Part shown: positions 1-13,966 of the stretch, piece by piece
Layout: each line of letters starts with the position of its first letter
Position numbering within the stretch: position 1 is the first letter of the stretch
From: Rutidosis leptorrhynchoides
Taxonomy: Eukaryota > Streptophyta > Magnoliopsida > Asterales > Asteraceae
Reading direction: 5' to 3'
NCBI RefSeq assembly: GCF_046630445.1
Contig: NC_092335.1
Location: forward strand, 631,584,001-631,648,000
Length of the DNA: 64,000 nt
Made by a program: the position numbers and the translations under genes
Notes under the pieces: model-generated
Database searches by the model: none
Told to the model about the DNA's origin: nothing
What the model saw: only the letters and a program-made list of their open reading frames with translations

Positions 1-272
1 TAATAATGGTCACAATAATAATACTGATAATAATAACTATAAGATAACAGTTTTACTACTAATGATAAAAATGATAATAATCTTGATAATAATACACTAA
101 TAATAATAATACCCATGATAATAATAATAGTGATAATGTTAATAATATTACTTATATTAATAATCTGATAAAATTAATAGTAATGATAATAATATTAATG
201 ATAATAATAATTATTTTATTAATCTTAGTATATAATAACACAATAATTAATAATAATAACAATAATAATATC

Positions 273-306
<34 letters not shown>

Positions 307-369
307 GTAATATTAGAAATAAAAATAGCAAAGTATACCCTTTAAAAATCCGTTCTAAAAAAAATTGCC

Positions 370-436
370 CAAGACCGGGTTCGAACTCGCGACCTCTCAT
401 TTCCTAACCACATGCCTAATCATCTGTTCTATCTAT
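370..436 (-). other. tRNA-like module 1 in element D LTR
   Basis: Read on the minus strand, this resembles the 3' two thirds of a plant tRNA gene, with a B-box-like GAGTTCGAACCCGG at 375-388. The A box is degenerate. The equivalent in the other LTR is at 8445-8516, where one base of the B box is changed. It looks like a decayed tRNA or SINE piece rather than a working tRNA gene. Confidence 0.5.
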
Positions 437-780
437 GCTTTTCTGTTTTAATTCGACCCTTAATTACTTAATCCACTGTCACCATCATTAATAAAATCAT
501 CATCATTCTCATCATTTTAATTGGGGTTTCGGCCCAATAGAACAATATTAGAACTCGGCCCAATAGGAAACAAATTTTTAAACTCGGTCCAATTAAAAAC
601 CAAAGTATAATAACCCAACACCTAAGCTTAGTGGCTCAATTCATGGCAACCCAATAGAAAACACAAGTTGAATTTCGGCCCAATCATCATAATTAAGTTT
701 ACGGCCCAACTGGAACACTTAAGTCTCGGCCCAACTTTTCACAGCATCTTCTAATATTAAAAAAATTAATTGTATTAGCC

Positions 781-842
781 TAGATTCGAACCCACAACCT
801 CTCCTTTAAACACAACACGCCTAACCAGCTGAGTTATCCAGT
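781..842 (-). other. tRNA-like module 2 in element D LTR
   Basis: On the minus strand there is an A-box-like TAACTCAGCTGGTTAGG (820-836) and a B-box-like GGGTTCGAATCTA (781-793), at tRNA-like spacing. In the other LTR the copy is split by element A (8861-8877 and 34973-35014), and its A box reads TAGCTCAGCTGG, a full match to the consensus TRGCNNAGYNGG. The T-stem pairing is poor, so this is a tRNA-derived relic and not a functional tRNA. Confidence 0.55.
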
Positions 843-2637
843 TTTTCTGATTTAATTCGTATTACATATATAATTAACCATTTTCTGTTGATCTTCTTCT
901 TCCTTGTAAATTAAATCGACCAGAGACCCATCATCAATCAACTTAAATCATCATCACTTCATCGTTTAACATCACCTTCGTATTACTGTATCCTCTCACC
1001 ATCTTCATAACATCGTAATCTTCATCATCAATATATTTGTATCTTTATCTTCCTCGTTTCATTATCACAGCCTTCGTCCACTGTACCATCGTTACTTTTC
1101 TATTGTAAGTTTATGGTAACAGAAGCAATAGCAGTAGACAAGTAGAAGTAGAAAGGCGTGGTTTGTTTATCAGTGAAAAGAAACACAAACACGTACAGTG
1201 GAAGTAGAATTAGGAAATGATATACGCGTATCGCGTAATTTTGTTCTCCAACTACACGGACCGCGTAATGTTTTGGCACACTTTACTGTATCATCGTCTA
1301 TATACGAGAATCGTGTGATAACCTACGCGAAAGGCGTAATTATCCTTCATTATCTTTACTGTTACACATCTTCATCTTCGTCATCCTTGTATTCGAATAG
1401 TAGCAGCCGTCATATAGTAGTAGCAGTAACTTGTAGTAGTATAGTAGCAGTTTAAGGGTTGTTGTTCATGGTGGTTTGGTTGGTTGTTCATGTCCAAAAC
1501 CGGAAGAGAAAAGATAAAGAGATGAGAGAAGATGAGAGAGGTGGTATGAGGGGGTGTCTCATGATGGTAATTATTAATGAGGGAGAAGAGTGTGATCGAT
1601 GGGGTGTTTAATGATGATTGTTGTCCGATGACATGGTGGTCCGAAGGTGATGATTGGTAATGGTAGGGTGGCGAGTGGACGGTGCTTCGGTGATGGTTGT
1701 GATAGTGGAGTTCTTGGTTGATCATACTTATTATATGTATATATATAAGGTAATATAGATAGATGGTTAAATCTTTAGTGCATACATGTGTATATATATT
1801 ATGTAGATTAGATATAGTGGAAGCAAAAGACAACCATAGTAATATTAATAATATCACATGAATTATAATGTACACAGTGTCATGAATTCACAAATATCAA
1901 GAACAGGGTAGCAGCCGGGAATGATTGAGTTACTATTTATTTTACGAGCTGGACTTCGTGCTCCGTTGTTAATTAGTGACGGATAAAAGTTCTCAGAAAA
2001 ATCCCATATTTTTAAATTAACTATATTTATTTATTTTGGTCATTATGGTATAAAATTCGATCCTTAATTTGTTAGATAAAAATTACATCAACTGTCCCTC
2101 TCATTTATGGGTAAAATATATAAAGTGTTAAAACTTAACCAATAGTTCCTAAATATATTTTTAATAAGCCTAAAATTTATAGAACTCATTTTCGGATCAT
2201 CGTTTATTTTAAAATCACATATATTCGTTTTTAACTCATTTAATATCGATCGAATTACAATAGAGCGCTACAGTCGATTACAAAATAAATTCAAAAATAT
2301 ATTTATATATTCAATATACTTCATTTACATATATAGATACCTTTTAAATAATAGTTATTATATATTATTTTATTTTACATTATTAGTTCTAACAATTACG
2401 TCATATAATATTTCAATTTAAATTTCAAATTCATATATTTAAATATATATGTATCTATTTACAAATAGTGGTTCGTGAATCATCGAGAGCAGTCGAAGGT
2501 CAATGAATTCATGAAAACGGTTCAAAAATTTTGAGACTCAACATTACAGACTTTTCTTATCATGTCGAAATCATATAAAGATTAAGTTTAAATTTGGTCG
2601 GAAATTTTTGGGTCGTCACAGTACCTACACGTTAAAG

Positions 2638-2656
2638 AAATTTCGTCCCGAAATTT
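2638..2656 (-). other. Palindromic motif at 3' LTR border of D
   Basis: A perfect inverted repeat, AAATTTCG-3 nt-CGAAATTT, next to the sequence adjoining the 3' LTR (2621-2635). The same 19-mer occurs at the same place in A (31690-31708), B (24988-25006) and C (44701-44719). It marks the region where plus-strand DNA synthesis is primed. Confidence 0.7.
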
Positions 2657-3755
2657 GATTGTGATCGTCATGACTGACAATAAGTATGTTTTCATGACGA
2701 ATATGAGTTGATAAAATAGAATTTTATTACCATAGAGTAATATGGATACAATGATTCGATTTCTCAAAGCGTGTGAGTGAAGCTATCACAAAAGACTGGA
2801 ATGAGATAGTAAAGATTTGTTTTAACCTCTGACATCGTCAAGGCCGATTTCCGGAATCCCAGGGATTTAAAGATAATCTTCAAAATCTATATAAGATTTG
2901 ATTCTTCAGAAATTCAGGAAATTAAGATCTCTCTAATTAAATGCGAAAATCTGCCTTGATTTCTTTATTAGATATTTCACTATAAATTAACTTCTCCATT
3001 ACTTTTACCACTCTCATTTTAAATTCCCAAATTCAAAAGATTATGAAAATGCTTAATCCAGTTCTGATCCTTGTCCTTATCCTGACTATCGCAACAATCA
3101 TTCTCCTTTTCCAACTTCCATCAGAAAAAATCTGTTTACTTCTACTATTACCTTGGGGTGATACTATTCTTAATTCTACCTCGTCTTGATGTTGCTATTC
3201 GTATTAATATCCACGGTTTGTAACCTCCGTGTTGTTATTGGACTTTATATTTTCTCTTATATTTTGGAGCTCTTTGCCTTTTTATTCTCTTCTCGACCGC
3301 TAGTAAAGTGAGTAATGGTCCAGAATTCGTAAGTATGGAGTTTCGAATGAACATGACAAATGTTCTAAGATGAAAATCGTAATGGCGCGATTTTGATTTG
3401 TTAAATTACCAGAATACCCTGGAAAAGACCGAATCATCAAGAAATATTGTCTTGATATTTTAGAGGTTAAATAGAATACAAGAGTCGTGTAACATGGCAC
3501 TTGATGACGTTATGATCTGTGAATCATCACGTTTCATTAGAAACTCATCATGACTTACTGTAATATAATCATGTTGATCAAGTGTCATTATATTATACTA
3601 ACTCAAGCTTCAGTTCCCAACACTACCTCAAAAACATTCATATTCTAAATTTGAATCTTCCAGAATTTAGAAACTAAAATAGTTTCTTTTATGATGTAAC
3701 GCAGATATCGCGAAGAGATAAATGATTTTAGATAAGAACAATTATGCAAATATCT

Positions 3756-4025
3756 TCAGAAATATCGAGAATATTTATAATGAAAGATACAACGATATCT
3801 TAGAATTTCTAATATCGATGGATGATGAAGAAAATTTGTCCGCAAGAGTTTAGAGTTGAGAGTAAGGTATTCGTTAATAACTTCAGCAGATACTGAATCA
3901 TTTGGATTCTTTGAAGGCAGGTTTAGTCTTTGTGATTTGTCCATAGCCTCCTTCATGGTTCGCTCTATTCGTTTTTCAGTATCAAAACTTTTGAGCTTTT
4001 TCAGTAAATCGCTCTTTATTATCAA
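3756..4025 (-). pseudogene. Conserved coding-like segment of element D (89 codons)
   Basis: An 89-aa open frame on the minus strand with a charged middle part (KRIERTMKEAMDKSQRLN) followed by NPNDSVSAEVINEYL. A homologous segment lies in the corresponding part of element C (about 42657-42826, plus strand), with substitutions but the same reading frame across the core. I do not recognise the protein. Retention of the frame in two elements that differ strongly elsewhere suggests that it once coded, perhaps as part of a longer protein now broken in both. No function can be assigned. Confidence 0.35.
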
Positions 4026-5461
4026 ACTTTTAACTGTTTAAACAATCTTCAGTTTTCGCTGCTTCATCAGCTTTTTCAGAACTTAGAGATCTGATTCATA
4101 AGCTAAAGTGCTTCTCAGGAATTCAGAGATTCCGAATTGAAATTCATCTGTCCATAAGATATACGTTATATATAGATATATAACTGTTGAAGTGAAAATG
4201 CTGTGAGATTCGAAATTGATGATTGATGATTCCCGGTAGTTGGTATGGCAGTTATTGCTACAGTATGTAGATGAATACATGATAGGGTTTCAATGTATAC
4301 ATAAAGTGATTTGTCAGAGAGAATTATGCCAAGGATACTGATGTTGCCGGTACGTTTACTACTAATATGGTAGAATGTAAACGGTTCCTCGGTAACAATG
4401 ACGAAAAGGGTAATCGTATATATATATATCAGGGTTATAATAAGGCTATTTCGGATGAAAAGTCGAAGCTGCTTGCTGAAGCTGTGACAAAATTCGCTAC
4501 CTTGAAAAGGGATTATAAAGTTATTTTGGGTAATAATAATGCTAAAGGATCTAGCACAGATATATGTTAAATGTTTACTCAGGTTCCGAGTGTTTTCAGG
4601 TGCATAACTATATACATCAATCTTTTCCCGTAGATGAAGTGCGATTGGTTCATCCTCTTGATTGAGGTGTTTTCATGAATCATGAAAGGTTTGAACGCAG
4701 ATTGTAATCGTCAAGATACAAATGAGGTTTAAGATGAAATCAAGTGGTAAACTTGAAGAATTGTTTAGTTTCATATGTTATAATTAATATTTTAATTCAT
4801 TTTAATTGTCCAATGTTGGTAGTCCACAGTTAGCAGTCCACAATTAGTAATTCAATAATTCATATATAGTTTAATATATAATATTCGAATTAATTAATAC
4901 GTGTCGTGACCCATTATATACATGTCTCAGACTCGATCACAACTCAAAGTATATATATTATTTGAGAATTAACCTCAATCCTGTATAGCTAACTCGATCA
5001 TTACTGCATATAGAGTGTCTATGGTTATTACAAATAATATATGTAGATGCTTCGATATGATATGTCAAAACCTTGTATACGTGTCCCGATATTTAAAGTG
5101 CGTAAAATAAATAAAAGAAATTAAATGACGATAAATAAAATTGCGATAAATAAATGTAATAAGGAATTAACAGTTAGCTAGGAACAGTTAGCTAGAATTT
5201 TGTTAGCGTGGATTCTTAACAAAATTTCTCATGATTAAATTTGTTGGTTTCTAACAAATTTTATTTTGTTAAATGTTTTCTTCATTATGCCACTTGTTTG
5301 ATTCTGATAGGTCAAAATCCAAATATGAAATTGAATGAAAATGATTACCTGTGATGAACGGATTTGTATATCTGTGGATGTAAGTAGGATAGTAAATGAC
5401 CGTTGAATCAGATTCGAATTATGTACAGTGTAACTTGTTAATGTGAAATCTAAATATTCCT

Positions 5462-5478
5462 CGGGTATTACCTACCCG
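5462..5478 (-). other. Internal palindrome with PPT-flank copy, element D
   Basis: On the minus strand this reads CGGGTA-5 nt-TACCCG, preceded by TTAA. It has the same first half as the motif that immediately precedes the 3' LTR in A, B and C. Counterparts are at 13946-13966 (A), 20258-20278 (B) and 41691-41711 (C). Confidence 0.6.
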
Positions 5479-5829
5479 TTAAAATATTTTCACCATTAAC
5501 AGTTTGTACGAAAGAATTTTTAATTACAATCTTTGTGAAAATATACTTACATATATATTTAATGAGTTAATATAGTATTAAACTCATTTGGTTTACCGTC
5601 AAAACTAGAATACATAATCTCTATAACATTAGAGATTACATAATCGCCATGAAGAACGAAGATAACTGATGTAGAACGATACACAGAACGATGATTATAC
5701 TCGAGGTATAGAATGTGATGTTGAGGCATAGATTGTTGATGGTACTGGTGCCTTTACTGATGGTACTGTTGGTGCCGATGATGTTGTTGAAGCTGGTAAA
5801 TTTTTGCACCATATTCTCCAAAAATTATT

Positions 5830-6192
5830 AGTCATGCGCGAAGCTCGTTGACTTCTTCGATTACTCCGGGATGATTGTCGATAAGAACGAGTGAATAAAT
5901 AAGGTTTTGAATTGTGGATAGAATATAATCGTGGCGAGATACTCTGGAAATGAGTGTGAAAATGGTGCTTCGAATGGGTTCGCCGGTAAGTGCTTCATGT
6001 TCTTCGCCAAGAGGTGAATTTAGTTGATGGAAAGGATCACCTTCTTTTTATCTCCAATGATTAAGTAGGCTACGAACCTATCAGATGAATTGGTTGATTC
6101 ATTCTGGTGACACTGCTTTCGGAGCTTAGGTGAAACTCCATATCGAAATAGCTGTCGGAATCCGAGGAATTCGAACTGGTTGAGAGATTCAT
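5830..6192 (-). pseudogene. Broken copy of the C-type 144-aa ORF in element D
   Basis: The frame opens with ATG at 6192-6190 (minus strand), encodes a Ser-rich start (MNLSTSSNSSDSDS) and follows the 144-aa ORF of element C (40200-40634) through the ESSVT segment. A deletion of roughly 25 bp relative to C then shifts the frame to an early stop. Further matches to C continue downstream on the same strand (the ISRVSRHDYIL and DNHPGVIEEVNELRA regions). The function of the intact ORF is unknown. It sits where gag would begin and may be a gag-derived or accessory protein. Confidence 0.6.
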
Positions 6193-6477
6193 CTCGTACG
6201 ATCAGATGAAGAATTTTTGATAAGAAATAGATTATAGGATGTAGATTAGTACCCTGTAATACCTAATTTACATATGCATATATAATACTAAAATCCCATA
6301 AGTTACGGAGGAATCTACGAAAGCTGTCAGCCAAAGGTAATAATAACAGATACGCTAAGATATGAATTTATCTATACACTGTCTATGCAATAGAGGAAGT
6401 AAGACGTGTCTAGACTTTAAGGATGATAAGAAAATAATTTTTGACACTAAATGATAAGCAAAACTTTTGACATGCAG

Positions 6478-6514
6478 ACACGGTCGAAGTCCAGACTCAC
6501 TAATGCATCTAAAC
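6478..6514 (-). other. Leader segment shared by elements A-D (D copy)
   Basis: A stretch of about 33 nt, 50-90 nt inside the primer site, that is nearly invariant in A (12193-12229), B (18489-18524), C (39832-39868) and D. It lies in the untranslated leader, where retroelements usually carry packaging or dimerisation signals. That role is inferred from position only. Confidence 0.5.
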
Positions 6515-6563
6515 AACTATCAGTTAGACACACTAATGTAAGACCTGGTTCACTAAGACCACC

Positions 6564-6575
6564 GCTCTGATACCA
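6564..6575 (-). other. Primer binding site of element D (tRNA-iMet)
   Basis: The minus strand reads TGGTATCAGAGC, complementary to the 3' end of initiator tRNA-Met. It lies 2 nt from the LTR border at about 6578. The terminal dinucleotide of the LTR here reads TC rather than TG on the plus strand, a probable point mutation that cannot be checked against the other copy because that end lies outside the window. Confidence 0.85.
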
Positions 6576-6577
6576 AC

Positions 6578-8877
<2,300 letters not shown>

Positions 8878-11800
8878 TGTAGTGACCCGAACTTTTCCAT
8901 GTTTATATATATTAATTGAGATTGATATTTACATGATTAAATTTTTCCAACATGTTAAGCAATCAAACTTGTTAAGACTTGATTAATTGAAATATGTTTC
9001 ATATAGACAATTGACCACCCAAGTTGACCGGTGATTCACGAACGTTAAAACTTGTAAAAACTATATGATAACATATATATGGTTATATATATAGTTAACA
9101 TGATATTATGATAAGTAAACATATCATTAAGTATATTAACAATGAACTACATATGTAAAAACAAGACTACTAACTTAATGATTTTGAAACGAGACATATA
9201 TGTAACGATTATCGTTGTAACGACATTTAATGTATATATATCATATTAAGAGATATTCGTACATCATAATATCATGATAATATAATAATTTAAAATCTCT
9301 TTTGTTATTATAAACATTAGGTTAACAATATTTAACAAGATCGTTAACCTAAAAGTTTCAAAACAACACTTACATGTAACGACTAACGATGACTTAACGA
9401 CTCAGTTAAAATGTATATACATGTAGTATTTTAATATGTATTAATACACTTTTGAAAGACTTCAAGACACTTAACAAAATACTTCTACTTAACAAAAATG
9501 CTTACAATTACATCCTCGTTCAGTTTCATCAACAATTCTACTTGTATGCACCCGTATTCGTACTCGTACAATACACAGCTTTTAGATGTATGTACTATTG
9601 GTATATACACTCCAATGATCAGATCTTAGCAGCCCATGTGAGTCACCTAACACATGTGGGAACCATCATTTGGCAACTAGCATGAAATATCTCATAAAAT
9701 TACAAAAATATGAGTAATCATTCATGACTTATTTACATGAAAACAAAATTACATATCCTTTATATCTAATCCATACACCAATGACCAAAAACACCTACAA
9801 ACACTTTCATTCTTCAATTTTCTTCATCTAATTGATCTCTCTCAAGTTCTATCTTCAAGTTCTAAGTGTTCTTCATATATTCTACAAGTTCTAGTTACAT
9901 AAAATCAAGAATACTTTCAAGTTTGCTAGCTCACTTCCAATCTTGTAAGGTGATCATCCAACCTCAAGAAATCTTTGTTTCTTACAGTAGGTTATCATTC
10001 TAATACAAGGTAATAATCATATTCAAACTTTGGTTCAATTTCTATAACTATAACAATCTTATTTTAAGTGATGATCTTACTTGAACTTGTTTTCGTGTCA
10101 TGATTCTGCTTCAAGAACTTTGAGCCATCCAAGGATCCGTTGAAGCTAGATCCATTTTTCTCTTTTCCAGTAGGTTTATCCAAGGAAATTAAGGTAGTAA
10201 TGATGTTCATAACATCATTCGATTCATACATATAAAGCTATCTTATTCGAAGGTTTAAACTTGTAATAACTAGAACATAGTTTAGTTAATTCTAAACTTG
10301 TTCGCAAACAAAAGTTAATCCTTCTAACTTGACTTTTAAAATCAACTAAACACATGTTCTATATCTATATGATATGCTAACTTAATGATTTAAAACCTGG
10401 AAACACGAAAAACACCGTAAAATCGGATTTACGCCGTCGTAGTAACACCGCGGGCTGTTTTGTTTTAGTTAATTGAAAACTATGATAAACTTTGATTTAA
10501 AAGTTGTTATTATGAGAAAATGATTTTTATTATGAACATGAAACTATATCCAAAAATTATGGTTAAACTCAAAGTAGAAGTATGTTTTCTAAAATGGTCA
10601 TCTAGACGTCGTTCTTTCGACTGAAATGACTACATTTACAAAAATGACTTGTAACTTATTTTTCCAACTATAAACCTATACTTTTTCTGTTTAGATTCAT
10701 AAAATAGAGTTCAATATGAAACCATAGCAATTTGATTCACTCAAAACGGGTTTAAAATGAAGAAGTTATGGGTAAAACAAGATTGGATAATTTTTCTCAT
10801 TTTAGCTACGTGAAAATTGGTAACAAATCTATTCCAACCATAACTTAATCAACTTGTATTGTATATTATGTAATCTTGAGATACCATAGACACGTATACA
10901 ATATTTCGACCTATCATGTCGACACATCTATATATATTTCGGAACAACCATAGACACTCTATATGTGAATGTTGGAGTTAGCTATACAGGGTTGAGGTTG
11001 ATTCCAAAATATATATAGTTTGAGTTGTGATCAATACTGAGATACATATACACTGGGTCATGGATTGATTCAAGATAATATTTATCGATTTATTTCTGTA
11101 CATCTAACTGTGGACAACTAGTTGTAGGTTACTAACGAGGACAGCTGACTTAATAAACTTAAAACATCAAAATATATTAAAAGTGTTGTAAATATATTTT
11201 GAACATACTTTGATATATATGTATATATTGTTATAGGTTCGTGAATCAACTAGTGGCCAAGTCTTACTTCCCGACGAAGTAAAAATATGTGAAAGTGAGT
11301 TATAGTCCCACTTTTAAAATCTAATATTTTTGGGATGAGAATACATGCAGGTTTTATAAATGATTTACAAAATAGACACAAGTACGTGAAACTACATTCT
11401 ATGGTTGAATTATCGAAATCGAATATGCCCCTTTTTATTAAGTCTGGTAATCTAAGAATTAGGGAACAGACACCCTGATTGACGCGAATCCTAAAGATAG
11501 ATCTATTGGGCCTAACAAACCCCATCCAAAGTACCGGATGCTTTAGTACTTCGAAATTTATATCATATCCGAAGGGTGTCCCGGAATGATGGGGATATTC
11601 TTATATATGCATCTTGTTAATGTCGATTACCAGGTGTTCACCATATGAATGATTTTTATTTCTATGTATGGGATGTGTATTGAAATATGAAATCTTGTGG
11701 TCTATTGTTACGATTTGATATATATATAGGTTAAACCTATAACTCACCAACATTTTTGTTGACGTTTAAAGCATATTTATTCTCAGGTGAATACTAAGAG

Positions 11801-12129
11801 CTTCCACTGTTGCATACTAAAATAAGGACAAGATTTGGAGTCCATGTTTGTATGATATTGTGTAAAAACTGCATTTAAGAAACTGATTTCGATGTAACAT
11901 ATTTGTATTGTAAACCACTATGTAATGGTCGTGTGTAAACATGATATTTTAGATTATCATTATTTGATAATCTACGTAAAGCTTTTTAAACCTTTATTTA
12001 TGAAATAAAGGTTATGGTTTGTTTTAAAATGAATGCAATCTTTGAAAAACGTCTCATATAGAGGTCAAAACCTCGCAACGAAATCAATTAATATGGAACG
12101 TTTTTAATCAATAAAAACGGGACATTTCA
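8878..12129 (+). repeat. Element A 5' LTR (3252 bp)
   Basis: Begins TGTAGTGACCCG and ends GGGACATTTCA, next to the primer site. A TATA-like tract at 9757-9766 is followed by a pyrimidine-rich leader. This suggests U3 of about 0.9 kb and a long R-U5 of about 2.3 kb (inference). An AATAAA lies near 12004. A 77-codon frame at 9452-9685 starts with TTG and recurs only because the LTRs are similar, so it is not called as a gene. Confidence 0.95.
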
Positions 12130-12131
12130 GT

Positions 12132-12143
12132 TGGTATCAGAGC
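12132..12143 (+). other. Primer binding site of element A (tRNA-iMet)
   Basis: TGGTATCAGAGC lies 2 nt after the LTR end, complementary to the 3' end of initiator tRNA-Met, as is usual for plant chromoviruses. Confidence 0.95.
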
Positions 12144-12336
12144 GTTGGTCTTAGAGAACCAGAAAATTTGCATTAGTGTTCTTATCGAGTTTGTTAGGAT
12201 GCATTAGTGAGTCTGGACTTCGACCGTGTTTTCTTTAAAAATGATTGCTTAACATTTTGTTGGAAACTATATATTATTAACATGTATATATTATGTGATA
12301 TATTAATCTCTTAACATGTTTGATATTGTGTGATAG

Positions 12337-12936
12337 ATGTCTACCTCTAGCACAAATCTCATTGACTCACCTAATAATAACGAAGAGTCGAATATATATT
12401 GGACTGATTCACAAGTTTCCGAAGAGGAACCGGAAGAAGAATCAGAACCGGAAGAAGAATCAGAATCGGAAGAGGAGAAACCGGAGGAGGAAATAGAACC
12501 GGTGGGGGAAATAATAAAACGGTTAAGTAAAAGAAAATCTTCAACCAACCGACCAAGGTTAATTATGGTCAATGGTGTTTCTACCAAGGAAGCAAAATAT
12601 TGGGAGGATTACCAATTCTCCGATGAATCGGATTCCGACGAGAATTCCGATGATGTTATAGAAATTACCCCAACTGAAATTAAAAAGGCAAAAGAAAATA
12701 ATAAGGAAAAGGGCATAAAAATAGAGAAATCTAAATCCAACCCCGATGAACTTTATATGTATCGTCAACACCCGTATTTCTTAAGTTGTGACGATAACCC
12801 GGGAACCTCTAAACCACCGGGTTTTTCTAAACAAATGTGGAAAACGACGGCTCGTATTAGGGGAACATCATATATCCCTAGAAACTTGTCAAAACGAACC
12901 AAAATCGAAGAAGAAGAAAGGAGCGAGTCGGAATAA
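12337..12936 (+). CDS. Acidic accessory protein of element A (199 aa), unknown function
   Basis: An intact ORF beginning MSTSSTNLIDSPNN, about 190 nt downstream of the primer site and upstream of the F-box ORF. Residues about 28-56 are dominated by repeated E-E-P-E and E-E-S units, about 95-107 by Ser/Asp/Glu, and the C-terminal 45 residues are mixed basic and acidic (IRGTSYIPRNL...KRTKIEEEERSESE). It matches the 204-aa ORF of element B (18634-19248) along its whole length; the acidic repeat differs in unit number and the rest differs by scattered substitutions. I recognise no domain. The ORF lies outside gag-pol and is not a standard chromovirus gene. It might be a captured host sequence or a fast-evolving element protein. 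No nuclear localisation or membrane signal is certain. Confidence 0.7.
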   Translation: MSTSSTNLIDSPNNNEESNIYWTDSQVSEEEPEEESEPEEESESEEEKPEEEIEPVGEIIKRLSKRKSSTNRPRLIMVNGVSTKEAKYWEDYQFSDESDSDENSDDVIEITPTEIKKAKENNKEKGIKIEKSKSNPDELYMYRQHPYFLSCDDNPGTSKPPGFSKQMWKTTARIRGTSYIPRNLSKRTKIEEEERSESE

Positions 12937-13073
12937 GATAGTTGTATTCGTGTGGTGTAATATATGTAATATAGTGTGCTTATACTTTATGATATATGTA
13001 AAAATTGCTTGTATTAATAAGTATTTTTTTTATAAATCTAACTCTTGTCTATTTTACAGTATAAAAACACAAA

Positions 13074-13757
13074 ATGGATAGACAACCCAATATTTTAAGA
13101 GACCTACCCGGAGACATGATTGATGAAATCTTGTCTAGAGTCGGTCAGAATTCCTCGGCACAACTATTTAAGGCGAGATCAGTTTGTAAGACATTCGAAG
13201 AACGTTCTAAGAATTCCTTGGTTTATAAAAGGCTTTCGTTCGAAAGATGGAGGATATCACATTGGAAAATCCATAAGTTACGATGTGTTTACTTTGACGC
13301 ATATATTGCGGGGAACCCAAATGCTATTTTACGCAACGGGTTAAGAAATTATTTTGACTCAATATATCCGAATATAGGACTTCGTGATTTAGAAAAAGCG
13401 GCTAACATGCAACATAAAGAAGCATGTTATGCTTACGGCTTAGTAATGTTCGCTTCTCACCAAAGTGAGAACAAGAATATCGGGCTACAACTATTAAACA
13501 AAACGTTCCCACAAGTGACGGAGTCGGTAATTGGGGTAAGAAATGAGGTTTTTAGGTTATTACGAGACTGTTGGTCATTACGTAACCCTCGTCCCTTTGA
13601 CGACGTTACAACACGCTGTCTTATCAACGGCCATAACAGTTATATTCCACAAGACCAAGGATGGGAAGTAGTCCTAGTAAAACCAGAATGCATGACTTGT
13701 TTCTGGACGTATGAATTACGTGTCTTTATTGCCTTTGCTGAACGACTTGTGTACTAG
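13074..13757 (+). CDS. F-box protein carried by element A (227 aa)
   Basis: Residues about 7-50 form an F-box (ILRDLPGDMIDEILSRVG, then ARSVCKTFEERSKN and YKRLSF), the module that binds SKP1 in SCF ubiquitin ligases. Residues about 120-150 (LRDLEKAANMQHKEACYAYGLVMF) resemble the Sel1-like helical pair of plant F-box proteins of the At1g67623/At2g35280 type, and the end (CMTCFWTYELRVF) also fits that group, as recalled from the family. It is a single exon, full length and without stops, although the gag-pol of the same element is broken. The copy in element B (19386-20069) is the same length. A splice-acceptor-like TCTATTTTACAG lies 14 nt before the ATG, which may allow expression from a spliced transcript. 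Its target is unknown. F-box genes are not part of the usual chromovirus gene set, so capture from the host is the simplest explanation. Confidence 0.85.
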   Translation: MDRQPNILRDLPGDMIDEILSRVGQNSSAQLFKARSVCKTFEERSKNSLVYKRLSFERWRISHWKIHKLRCVYFDAYIAGNPNAILRNGLRNYFDSIYPNIGLRDLEKAANMQHKEACYAYGLVMFASHQSENKNIGLQLLNKTFPQVTESVIGVRNEVFRLLRDCWSLRNPRPFDDVTTRCLINGHNSYIPQDQGWEVVLVKPECMTCFWTYELRVFIAFAERLVY

Positions 13758-13945
13758 CTAGAATTATCTTCACAACCATCTTGTATCAAATTTATTGTGT
13801 GCTATATTTCATGCTATATGTAAAATAAGCGGTATTGTAAGTTTGTAAAATATTGTGTAAAAGTTTGAACGCGAAATATTATTATAATCAGTTTTTCATA
13901 TAGAATTGTAGTAGTTGAATTGTATATTAGCTACTAAGTATGAAC

Positions 13946-13966
13946 TTAACGGGTAGGTACTACCCG
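13946..13966 (+). other. Internal palindrome with PPT-flank copy, element A
   Basis: TTAACGGGTAGGTAC at 13946-13960 is identical to the 15 nt directly before the 3' LTR (31711-31725). Here it continues into CTACCCG, forming CGGGTAG-3 nt-CTACCCG. It lies between the F-box ORF and gag. B, C and D have equivalents. Confidence 0.7.

Larger units (their letters stand above)
1..2620 (-). repeat. Element D, 3' LTR (truncated by window edge)
   Basis: This is the left LTR of a minus-strand LTR retrotransposon. Its inner end at 2620 reads cgtcaca on the plus strand (minus TGTGACG) and abuts the polypurine-side motif at 2621-2656. Position 1 aligns with 8004 in the other LTR copy, and the match continues through 8877, then 34973-35898, then 48598-49524, with insertions A and C removed. 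About 1.4 kb of this LTR lies outside the window. Over the last 740 bp the two copies differ at about 20 positions by eye, many of them C/T or G/A. It contains a short AAT microsatellite and two tRNA-like modules. Open frames inside it are low complexity and I do not call them genes. Confidence 0.9.
2621..6577 (-). mobile_element. Element D interior (pol-less, LARD-like)
   Basis: This is the interior between the two D LTRs, read on the minus strand. From its 5' end it has the primer binding site (6564-6575), the leader segment shared with A, B and C (about 6478-6514), a broken ORF matching the 144-aa ORF of C (5830-6192), a palindromic motif (5462-5478), a second conserved coding-like segment (3756-4025) and the terminal palindrome (2638-2656). 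No protease, reverse transcriptase, RNase H or integrase motif is visible in any frame. With an LTR of about 4.1 kb, it fits the large non-autonomous (LARD) class. The rest of the interior shows no gene I can support. Confidence 0.8.

Noticed and set aside
1381..1875. 164-codon minus-strand frame in the D LTR
   Set aside because: Its codon content follows a simple CAT/TCA-rich sequence. The other LTR copy (35586-35921) diverges in frame, and no domain is visible.
9452..9685. 77-codon frame repeated in the A/B LTRs (also 15750, 25601 and 62874 minus)
   Set aside because: It starts with TTG, not ATG. It is repeated only because the LTRs are nearly identical, is not open in the A 3' LTR, and has no protein-like features.
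11250..11525. Minus-strand frames in the LTR module shared by A, B, C and F (also 33958-34365, 61166-61429)
   Set aside because: Conservation is at the DNA level in a noncoding LTR segment. The frame ends differ between copies and no start is conserved.
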